From positions 1-14,299 of the forward strand of contig JALLPB010000602.1 of the NCBI GenBank assembly GCA_036939975.1: 14,299 bases of DNA. Direction: 5' to 3'. The notes under the pieces were generated by a model. It worked only from the letters and a program-made list of their open reading frames with translations, did no database searches and was not told the DNA's origin. The translations under genes were made by a program, and so were the position numbers. The stretch comes from Cyclostephanos tholiformis. Its lineage: Eukaryota > Bacillariophyta > Thalassiosirophyceae > Thalassiosirales > Thalassiosiraceae. This document shows, piece after piece, positions 7,988 through 14,299 of the stretch (position 1 is the stretch's first letter; the number at the start of each line of letters is the position of its first letter).

Positions 7988-8959
7988 ATGAAGATCGCCG
8001 CCGCCCTCGCCCTAACAGCCGCCACGGCCGCCGCGTTCGCGCCATCCGCCGTACCTTATTCTCGGCGATCCGCATCGTCGTCCCTCTTCGCAGTTTCCAC
8101 GGCCCAGATCAAGGAACTTCGCGAGCTCACCGGCGCTGGGATGATGGACTGCAAGAAGGTCCTGACCGAATTCGACGGCGACATCGAGGCAGCCGCCGAC
8201 GAGCTTCGCAAGAAGGGCCTCGCGAAGGCCGATAAGAAGGCGTCCCGCGTGGCCGCGGAGGGCAAGATCGCCATGGCGAAATCGGGCGGTAAGACTGTCC
8301 TCGTCGAGGTCAACTGCGAGACTGATTTCGTCGCCAAGGACGAATCATTCTCGAAGTTCGCGGATACCGTCGCGAGCGCCGCCGCGGCAATGGACGGTTC
8401 CGACGTGGAGTCGCTGATGGCGATGAGCGTCGCGGGGGGGACGGTCGAGGAGGTACGCGCCGGCCTCGTGTCCAAGATCGGCGAGAACATCCAGGTCCGA
8501 CGCATCGCGGCGCGCGGGAGCGACAACACCACGACCGGGGCCTACATCCACATGAATCGCATCGGCGTCCTGGTGGAGATCGAGGGTGGGACACCAGAGC
8601 TGTGTACCGACGTGGCCATGCATGTGGCGGCGATGAACCCCCCCTACGCCACGAAGGACGACGTCCCCCCCGAGGACATCGAGAAGGAACGAAAATTCCT
8701 CACGGAGCAGGTGGCGGAGAGCGGCAAGCCGGCGGACATCATCAGTAAGATGGTAGATGGACGCCTCAACAAGTTCCTTGCCGAAAATTGCCTCGTTAGT
8801 CAACAATACGTGAAAACAAACGACAGAACGGTTGGGAAGCTCCTCGAGGAGAACGGTGCTAAAATGATTGGCTTCACTCGTATCGCCGTGGGTGAGGGCA
8901 TCGAAAAGAAGAAGGATGACTTTGCTGCCGAGGTTGCCGCCATGGCCGCCGGAAAGTGA
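7988..8959 (+). CDS. tsf: Elongation factor Ts, plastid-targeted
   Basis: EF-Ts is the nucleotide exchange factor that recharges EF-Tu with GTP, here for plastid translation. The protein has 323 residues, slightly longer than bacterial EF-Ts because of its leader. Residues 1-16 form a short hydrophobic signal peptide ending AAA|FAP (F17), the phenylalanine-containing motif that marks import into complex red-lineage plastids. A Ser/Arg-rich transit stretch follows (20-34). The UBA-like N-domain spans about 38-80 with the signature TGAGMMDCKK (48-57). The EF-Tu-contacting core signature VNCETDFVAKD is at 108-118, and the dimerisation core runs to a Lys/Ala-rich C-terminus. The start at 7988 is chosen because it gives the bipartite leader directly; an in-frame ATG at 7865 would add 41 residues. 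No intron is needed. Codons end mostly in G or C up to about 8760 and are mixed afterwards. It converges with the next gene. Confidence 0.95.
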   Translation: MKIAAALALTAATAAAFAPSAVPYSRRSASSSLFAVSTAQIKELRELTGAGMMDCKKVLTEFDGDIEAAADELRKKGLAKADKKASRVAAEGKIAMAKSGGKTVLVEVNCETDFVAKDESFSKFADTVASAAAAMDGSDVESLMAMSVAGGTVEEVRAGLVSKIGENIQVRRIAARGSDNTTTGAYIHMNRIGVLVEIEGGTPELCTDVAMHVAAMNPPYATKDDVPPEDIEKERKFLTEQVAESGKPADIISKMVDGRLNKFLAENCLVSQQYVKTNDRTVGKLLEENGAKMIGFTRIAVGEGIEKKKDDFAAEVAAMAAGK

Positions 8960-9164
8960 AAGTAGGACGGACTATGGAACAAAAAGTATTGTAACATAAA
9001 TATCCGTGAATTTGATGTTTGGACAAGAAGAGTGTGTTGCTTATTTTCCAATCACCGAGTGGTGAATCCCAATTGCAATTCTGCTTCTCCTGTTACGCGT
9101 TATTGTGTTTGCGTGGCGTCGACATTAATTCTCGATTGCTCGGTCAGGCATGGCGCCAGTTGCA

Positions 9165-10037
9165 TCAACGCTCGGCTCCATTGCATGCATCCGAGTTTAG
9201 TCGCATCACCAGCTTCGTAAACTGGTTGAATAGGCGTACTCTCATTCCCTCCATAAATTCTTGTCCTATATCAGTGCATTGATGAAGCATTTGCAGCTCT
9301 CGATCGAGCAACATGCTCACGTCCTCTGCAAGACTGGAGTGTTCGACTTTGTCGACGAAAGCCTTAATTCTTCCAAGAAGACGGATTCTCTCTTCAACTT
9401 GGGGGGGGGGGGGGGGGAATGAAATGAAGACATAGAAATGATTGAGATTTACAACATTGTTCACTTTTATTTTCTTACCGCTCTTGACCAATCCGCTGAG
9501 CTCGTCGTGCATCGCTTTCATCTCCCTTGCACGGCATGTCACGGGGTTATCCACTGCAATGACGGACCCGTCGCTCGCCTCCCATTGCTTCGGTTGGCTC
9601 ATCAATTCCATCACATGCCTGATTTTTTCCCTCTTACATTTCTCGGTAGCAGAATTTTTCAGCTGTTCGATCTTGCGAAGGAGGTGGGCCTCTCGTTTCA
9701 AAAGAAGCTTCGTCATCTCTTGTTTCTCCCCGTCGTTCCTGCTGATATCCGTAATCTTGCGCTCCTCTCGACAACGCCATCGCACCAACTCGGCTTGTAG
9801 AGTCGCGAAGTCACCCGGTCGAGTCGGGTTGAAGCGCCGCCGCAGATCTCCATAGTTGTCAATGGACGACGCTACAACTCCTTCATCCTGATGTACACAT
9901 GTCAACGATTCAAGATCACAGTTTTCCCTCTGAATGCCACTGTTGGATACGTCTTTACAATGCTCGTCATGTAAATGAAGGTGGGAATCTTCTTTATTCG
10001 TCTGGGAAGACGATTCGGCATAATATGATTTTGACAT
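9165..10037 (-). CDS. IQUB-like coiled-coil protein, probably axonemal (one intron)
   Basis: The gene has two exons, 10037-9479 and 9397-9165, joined across an 81-nt GT-AG intron to give 263 residues. Residues 1-60 are polar and look disordered. From about 64 (DLRRRFNPTRPGDF) onward the protein is mostly charged helix: a WRCREERKI segment (about 87-95), a coiled coil at about 100-145 (KREAHLLRKIEQLK), then LMSQPKQWEASDGSVIAVD with TCRAREMK (about 145-174), and a last helical part with LLDREL and MRVRLFNQF. This order, ending in the 'pick, W, dGxVI, RA-E' block and the 'DRE, lR-RlxxlF' block, matches my memory of the C-terminal region of IQUB, a radial-spoke-associated protein of motile flagella. 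The ubiquitin-like and IQ parts of IQUB are absent. Function is inferred from that resemblance alone. Confidence 0.6.
   Translation of the reverse strand: MSKSYYAESSSQTNKEDSHLHLHDEHCKDVSNSGIQRENCDLESLTCVHQDEGVVASSIDNYGDLRRRFNPTRPGDFATLQAELVRWRCREERKITDISRNDGEKQEMTKLLLKREAHLLRKIEQLKNSATEKCKREKIRHVMELMSQPKQWEASDGSVIAVDNPVTCRAREMKAMHDELSGLVKSGKKIKVNNVVNLNHFYVFISFPPPPPQVEERIRLLGRIKAFVDKVEHSSLAEDVSMLLDRELQMLHQCTDIGQEFMEGMRVRLFNQFTKLVMRLNSDACNGAER
9398..9478 (-). other. Intron of the IQUB-like gene with a C17 tract at its acceptor
   Basis: The donor is G|GTAAGA at 9478, and the acceptor is a run of 17 C followed by AAG, ending at 9398. The intron is 81 nt, a multiple of three, in phase 1, and has no stop in frame, so retention would add 27 residues including PPPPP. 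Splicing is preferred because the insert interrupts the conserved helical region and the donor is near-consensus. Confidence 0.8.
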
Positions 10038-10150
10038 GTTTGCTGTGCCACACAGGGAGGATGTTAATATTTAGATTCATCGAAAGAATCTCCCTTGTTT
10101 TTAAAATTAATTTTAACCCAAGGAGCCCAAAACAAACGCACAGAGTCAAA
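10038..10150. promoter_or_regulatory. Bidirectional promoter spacer with a 16-bp perfect palindrome
   Basis: Two genes start outward from this 113-bp spacer. TTAAAATTAATTTTAA (10101-10116) is self-complementary, and it is framed by CTCC(C)TTG (10090-10097) and CAAGGAG (10119-10125), an inverted repeat with one bulged base. The whole structure spans about 36 bp. A role in transcription is inferred from position only. Confidence 0.5.
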
Positions 10151-10570
10151 ATGGAAGAGAAAATGATCGTATCCCTCTCCATCTTTCTGTTGCTATTGCT
10201 CCTCGGCAAGAATGGAATGGCATCTCCGAGAGCAAAGGACAGAGAAGCGTTGCGTCGCTATCGTGAAGTTCGAGATTTGGACGGTATTGTGTTCCCGATC
10301 ATATCTTCTTGCGAGCAGCGGCGCCAAAATCAAAACACTTTCACGCTTAATGAGAAGAGAAAATCGGTGAAGAAGGAAAGACAAAGCAATCACGAAACTA
10401 TCGAAACAAAAGATGTAGCCAGGCGCAAAAGCTCGCCGACGAATGGCAGGAAAGATGACACACGAGGCAGCGACTACCCATCCGAAAACAAGCGGGAGCC
10501 ATTTTCCCTAGATGCGAGCAAGAGACAAGCTCTCAGGGAGTATCATAGGCTGGGATTGCATCTGCGGTGA
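10151..10570 (+). CDS. Small secreted basic protein of unknown function
   Basis: I do not recognise this gene. The ATG at 10151 gives 139 residues. A signal peptide is clear: a charged start, a hydrophobic core at about 6-18 (IVSLSIFLLLLLLG) and a likely cleavage site after GMA (24). The mature part of about 115 residues is strongly basic and polar, with one Cys (54) and a low-complexity Lys/Arg/Ser/Glu middle (68-116). A motif recurs at both ends: REALRRYREV at 31-40 and RQALREYHRL at 125-134. The longer open frame from 9899 is rejected as start because it overlaps the opposite gene's coding exon and hides the signal peptide inside. The gene shares a 113-bp spacer with the divergent IQUB-like gene. 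Candidates are a secreted cell-wall (silica-associated) or extracellular protein, but nothing in the sequence decides this. Confidence 0.6.
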   Translation: MEEKMIVSLSIFLLLLLLGKNGMASPRAKDREALRRYREVRDLDGIVFPIISSCEQRRQNQNTFTLNEKRKSVKKERQSNHETIETKDVARRKSSPTNGRKDDTRGSDYPSENKREPFSLDASKRQALREYHRLGLHLR

Positions 10571-11170
10571 ACCATGGTGTTTGTTCGATGGCTATGGAAT
10601 TGCAAGTCGTGCTCTACCAAAATGATTACAGCGAACAATACATATCACACCGTTCGATAGAAGATTTAATTCGAGTGAACTGAATAGAATAATATTTAGC
10701 AGAGTTTGATTATTCCAAAGCGGCATCACGGGGCGTCCAACGTATTTCGGCCGACGGATGCTCGTTGCTCTTGAAGCAGACGAAAAAAGACAGTCGGGAC
10801 TCTACTCCAACTACCTTTCATTGATCTCAACCGAATGATGAACTTGACTATTCCGTTTCGTTGGAGACTCGATTCGTTGCGATGGCCACTCTCTCTCTCC
10901 GCTTCTCTTCGTCGGAGATTCGGTGCATCCCATCCCGAGAGCAGCGCAGACGTCCAGATATGGTATCCCCGCCCCCCCCTTTGCTCTCGCCTTCGTGGAA
11001 AAGAAAAAACGGGCGTGCGAGCTTTTACCCCCCTCTTGTTTTTCTCCTACCTCTTACTGGAATTGCTCGTACAAAATTCTACGCATTCCGGAGTAGAGCG
11101 AACTCATCCTCACTCTACATCTTGCAACCGTGACAGAGCATAATTGAGTGGGTTATTCGGAAACCGAACC
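10571..11170. other. Intergenic stretch upstream of eL19
   Basis: About 600 bp with no convincing gene. Open frames at 10835-11143 and 10861-11133 lack recognisable domains and use unbiased, Ser/Arg/Leu-rich composition. The stretch includes a C-rich run at about 10970-10980 (GCCCCCCCC-like) and should hold the 3' end of the secreted-protein gene and the promoter and 5' UTR of eL19. Confidence 0.6.
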
Positions 11171-12389
11171 ATGGGTGAGTAGCGTGCCCGATATTGCCGA
11201 CGTCGATCATTCCAACCAGCATGAGAAGATACATTACGAGGAGCAATGGCGTGGGCTGGTAGCAAAATTTCCAGCTCTTGCGAATTTTTTAGCCTGAAGA
11301 ACTTTGACTCATTGAGGCCACGGGGCATCTCGACTGGGCAAGCTGTTGGTTGGGTGAAAGACCAACCTCTTCGCGACGAATTGAAACTTTTGTTAATATT
11401 CTTTCGTGTAACTGCCTCTCATCTAATATGCCCCCCCCCCTCTGCACTCAATCAGTGTCTCTTAAGCTCCAAAAGCGCCTCGCCGCTTCGGTCCTCAAAT
11501 GCGGCAAGCGCAAAATCTGGTTGGACCCCAACGAAATAAACGAAATTTCTTTGGCCAACTCCCGTCGCAACATTGCCCGGTTGCAGAAGGATGGTCTCAT
11601 TATGAAGAAGCCCACCGTCGTTCACTCCAGAAACCGAGTGAGGGAACGCAATGAGGCGAAGCGCAAGGGTCGCCACACAGGTAAGTTGCATGGCAATTTT
11701 TTTTGAAGGAAAGGTGCTGCCCGGGGAGGAATTGTCGGATCAGCTGAATTGCCTTAAGAATTGAATGGCACAAGTATCCCAGAGACTCTTGTTCTCCCAT
11801 GTGTTAATTTGATTTTGGGGGCTAGATTACCATTTTGTCCTGAATTTGGTTTCACTGCGAAGTTCAGCCAAGACTTAGACAAAGCCGGCCAGACAACCGG
11901 TGTGTCGTATTCCACGCATGGTCCAAGCTTTTCATTTGGGCTGTGTACTATTTTGATCGACCACATTACATCTAAAAGACAAAATGGGGGACTTATGCTC
12001 TCTGGGAGTTATTTTCGCGATTTCGCATCGTCACTTATGCGCTGCGCGATATTCTATTTAATGTAGGCATGGGAAAGCGTCGTGGTACCGCCAATGCTCG
12101 TCTTCCCTTCAAGGTGCTCTGGATGCGCCGCATCCGCGTCCTTCGTCGTCTCCTGCACAAGATGCGCGATGCCAAGAAAATTGACAAGCACATCTATCAC
12201 GCACTCTACCTCCGGGCCAAGGGTAACCAGTTCAAGAACAAGCGTGTTTTGCTCGAGACCATTCACGCAATGAAGGGTGAGCAAGCCCAGACCAAGGCCT
12301 TGAATGACCAGGCTGAGGCCAAGAAGAGCAGGGCTCGGGCACGACTTGCCGCGAGGGCCGCCAAGGAAGCGAAGAAGCTTGAGCAGTGA
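11171..12389 (+). CDS. RPL19: 60S ribosomal protein eL19 (two introns)
   Basis: A cytosolic large-subunit protein that binds rRNA and takes part in the eB6 bridge to the small subunit. Three exons join as 11171-11174, 11456-11680 and 12067-12389, giving 183 residues; human eL19 has 196. The first coding exon is only ATGG, which together with TG at the next exon gives MVSLKLQKR, the expected N-terminus. Conserved blocks follow: [23 protein letters not shown], then [22 protein letters not shown] at the second junction, [14 protein letters not shown], and [12 protein letters not shown]. The C-terminal helix is Lys/Ala/Arg-rich and slightly shorter than in animals. Both junctions restore the family sequence exactly without a frame error. 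An intron directly after the start codon is common in ribosomal protein genes. The gene converges with the sulfotransferase gene. Confidence 0.97.
11175..11455 (+). other. eL19 intron 1
   Basis: 281 nt, donor G|GTGAGT and acceptor CAATCAG, phase 1 after ATGG. A C10 run (11431-11440) lies about 15 bases before the acceptor and GTTGGT/ACCAAC could form a small hairpin inside. I looked for box C/D elements, as ribosomal protein introns often host snoRNAs, and found no convincing pair. Confidence 0.92.
11681..12066 (+). other. eL19 intron 2
   Basis: 386 nt, donor CACAG|GTAAGT and acceptor TTTAATGTAG, phase 1, between RHTG and MGKR. The intron is longer than the others in the window. It contains short open frames on both strands with no protein-like character and no clear RNA gene. 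Confidence 0.95.
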
Positions 12390-12883
12390 ATAATGAGTTG
12401 TAATAGAGACTATTTAGAAATTATTTCAAGTTTTTGACCTCGTGTATCATACTAATTCACACCTGATATTTTGGTCAAACTAGCACAGTAACAACCTTGG
12501 ATTTAACTCGAGAAAGCACTGCCTCCAGATGCTAGGGTGGGACATAATCGATATTAGTACAATTTTTCAATCCCTACTGTTTGAAGCATCCATTTGAATT
12601 TATCAAACCCCACTCAATCTACCATCCATCTCTATATATAACATCATCATTGGGTGGGGATACTTCGTTAGCTGTTATGCTACAAATCTTGGTGTCGTAT
12701 TTTGTCATTCACAAATGAACCGTGATATTATATCCTAGCTGGCGAAATAAATCTTAGTAAATTCAGCCTCTTCAAATGATAAAATTGCGGGGAACAAAGA
12801 GAGATTCACTCAAAAGTAACAGTATCTATATTCGTCAATATAACCTAAAGAGCTGGTCGTTGTCTTATGCTCCAAGAGTTAGG
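12390..12883. other. Convergent intergenic region with a hairpin
   Basis: About 490 AT-rich bases between the 3' ends of eL19 and the sulfotransferase gene, with no gene-like frame. CCCCACTCAAT (12608-12618) and ATTGGGTGGGG (12649-12659) can pair over 11 bp with one G-U in RNA, across a 30-nt loop holding CTATATATA. It may mark 3' ends of one or both transcripts. Confidence 0.6.
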
Positions 12884-13983
12884 TCAGGCAGAAGTCGACC
12901 TTCTGTAGCCAACTAAAGCTTCCGCTTCCCAATCAACATGATGCATCATATAATCGACAAATTTCGGGTCCATCTTCCTCTTGCGACGGTCTTGAGGCTC
13001 GTAGATTTTGCATTTTTCTGCATTGCGCTTCAATCCAGTTGCGCGTTCAATTTTTGCCACCAGCTCCTCCGTACCTGTCTTCAAAAGTCCTTCGTATTGG
13101 TAATGCCAAAAGCCCTTCACATTGGTATATGTCGCCGATTCAACGAAGTTTCGAATCTTATCCGCTCTCATTTCTAGAATATTTGCATATGGCTTTCCCT
13201 CCGGATCGTTAACCCTCATCTCGTAAAAAGGCTGATGTTGAGAAAACTTATGCTTTCGGTGCTCGCCCCAGTATCCATCTGGATACGGACGAGTGAGGCA
13301 TGACACAATTTCGTGGTAGTGGAAGTTCTCTTGGCATATGCATCCAGTGTCGTTTTTCATATCCATCTGATGCTTCATCCACTCCTCGTCCTTGAAAAGT
13401 CGCTCGGTGGTCCATTCCTTCGTAACGAATGTCTCCCATGGAAGGTCGACGTGAGCGGAAGCGTGATGGGGTACTTCCTTCATGGCCCACGTCCAGCTCA
13501 AGGGATCGCGAAACATCGCAATCGACAGTGTGTTCGACGGTATCTTCGAGGAATCGTATTGAAACCAATGCTTATAACGAGATAACGACCGATGCACCGG
13601 AATGGAGTGGTTGAAGCATAGTCCCAAATGACTTAGGTGAAATCGGGGAGAAAAAAATTCGTGAGAGAGAGAGAAAGAGAGAGAGAATCCCGACGTTTCG
13701 ATTGGAGACGGGGAGGACCTCACCCGTATATCCACCGCGTCCCGGAATTACGCTCTCCCAACAGAGATATTGATTTGATCGTGCCGTCCTTCGGCTCGCG
13801 AAATTCGGCCATCTCGACGCCCTCTCCTTCGTCCACGTCGTCCGTCGGATCGCCCACGGCATCATCATACCCGAACGAGGGCAAAAACGAACCGGATAGG
13901 TAATTCAACTGTTGGTAGGATATGATCACCGACCCAACGCAAAGGATGAATAAGCTCATCCACGGGCGAATTCCAGGAATCAT
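12884..13983 (-). CDS. Type II membrane sulfotransferase-like protein (one intron)
   Basis: Two exons, 13983-13724 and 13631-12884, joined by a 92-nt intron, give 335 residues. It would transfer sulfate from PAPS to a glycan or protein, probably in the Golgi lumen. Residues 9-27 (MSLFILCVGSVIISYQQLN) form a single signal anchor after a short N-terminus, and 37-60 are an acidic stem (DDAVGDPTDDVDEGEG). The 5'-phosphosulfate loop is LLGERNSGTRWIYG at 74-87, completed by HLG across the splice junction, where animal enzymes have PKSGTTW. The 3'-phosphate-binding strand is AMFRDPLSWTWAM. Later LPWETFVTKEW, PFYEMR with EMRADKIRNF, and WHYQYEGLL follow. This pattern fits the P-loop sulfotransferase-like families expanded in diatoms. 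The substrate is unknown. The start has a second in-frame Met at residue 9. Confidence 0.8.
13632..13723 (-). other. Intron of the sulfotransferase gene with a CT-repeat tract
   Basis: 92 nt, donor TACGG|GTGAGG at 13723 and acceptor CACCTAAG at 13632, phase 2. Splicing joins WIYG to HLGLCFNHS in frame. The plus-strand GA repeat at about 13662-13687 is, on the sense strand, a CT-rich pyrimidine tract in front of the acceptor. Confidence 0.88.
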
Positions 13984-14299
13984 GATCGTGGTCGTTCGGG
14001 GCTTATCCTTCTCTGGCTATTCTTACTCTCTCGGTTGGGGCAGGGTAAATGTGCATTCGAAGGTCTCCACGGTCAGCAGTCAGTTGTCAGTTACTGTTGT
14101 GTTCGAGTGTTTTTTGGGCAAGTGGAGAGGGAATTAATCACGTTGGGATTTTAAAATCCGTGTAAAATCGTCTCACAAAACGATCCTAATTTTAGCTCCC
14201 CAGGTTGATTCCTTGAGGGCATGCACAGAGAAACGGTCGAAATCAATGAGGTTGAGGGAAATGAGGGGGAAGCCCCCTAAAATTATGTTACACTATTAT
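13984..14299. promoter_or_regulatory. Upstream region of the sulfotransferase gene
   Basis: About 316 bp with no supported gene; one open frame (13922-14137, plus) runs antisense into the coding exon. It holds a 14-bp perfect palindrome GGATTTTAAAATCC (14146-14159) and a 6-bp hairpin AGGGGG/CCCCCT (14264-14278). The promoter should lie here, but I see no motif I can name. Confidence 0.4.

Noticed and set aside
8056..8806. Open frames of 94 to 158 residues on the minus strand
   Set aside because: Shadows produced by the high-GC codons of EF-Ts; Arg/Ser/Pro-rich without motifs.
9899..10150. Upstream extension of the secreted protein
   Set aside because: It overlaps the first exon of the opposite gene and would bury a clear signal peptide inside the protein.
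10835..11143. Open frames of 90 and 102 residues before eL19
   Set aside because: Overlapping in different frames, low-complexity, no domain; more likely promoter or UTR DNA.
11754..11966. Short open frames inside eL19 intron 2
   Set aside because: Both junctions of the intron restore the exact eL19 sequence; these frames show no protein features.
11175..12066. snoRNA in the eL19 introns
   Set aside because: Only isolated CTGA-like and hairpin signals were seen, with no box C/D pair or H/ACA layout.
13922..14137. 71-residue open frame on the plus strand
   Set aside because: Antisense to the first exon of the sulfotransferase and to its promoter region, with no domain.

Overview
The window is nuclear DNA of a photosynthetic stramenopile, most probably a diatom and perhaps a centric one. 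Three observations support this. An elongation factor Ts carries a secretory signal followed by an A|FAP transit motif of the type used by red-lineage secondary plastids. The genes are compact, with few short GT-AG introns. The proteins encoded (an expanded-type membrane sulfotransferase and a Copia retroelement with a D-34-E integrase) look diatom-like. An IQUB-like (flagellar) protein would fit a lineage that still makes flagellated gametes. All naming is from memory of families; no search was run.

Layout. Positions 1 to about 7330, and perhaps to about 7740, are a decayed Ty1/Copia-type LTR retrotransposon on the minus strand. It contains a candidate 5' LTR and primer-binding site, gag, protease, integrase, reverse transcriptase and RNase H. 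The copy is dead: gag has a frameshift and an insertion of about 350 bp, pol has four in-frame stops (TAA, TAG, TGA, TGA), and RNase H has a frameshift. Two features are unusual. Gag ends in a canonical -1 slippery heptamer (G GGA AAC) directly before its stop, with pol in the -1 frame. Pol then starts with an uninterrupted extension of about 400 residues, rich in membrane-spanning segments, before the protease.

Positions 7743 to 14299 are host genes packed in alternating orientation: plastid EF-Ts (+), a coiled-coil IQUB-like protein (-, one 81-nt intron), a small secreted basic protein (+), ribosomal protein eL19 (+, two introns, the first directly after ATGG) and a type II membrane sulfotransferase (-, one intron). 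EF-Ts and the IQUB-like gene converge. The IQUB-like gene and the secreted-protein gene diverge from a 113-bp spacer holding a 16-bp perfect palindrome. eL19 and the sulfotransferase converge over about 490 bp containing a hairpin.

The host genes do not form a pathway. EF-Ts serves plastid translation, eL19 cytosolic translation, the sulfotransferase probably Golgi glycan sulfation, and the IQUB-like protein probably the axoneme. The strongest candidates for something new are the retroelement's gag/pol junction with its membrane-rich extension, the palindrome-dense insertion in gag, and the unnamed secreted protein with a repeated ALRxY motif.
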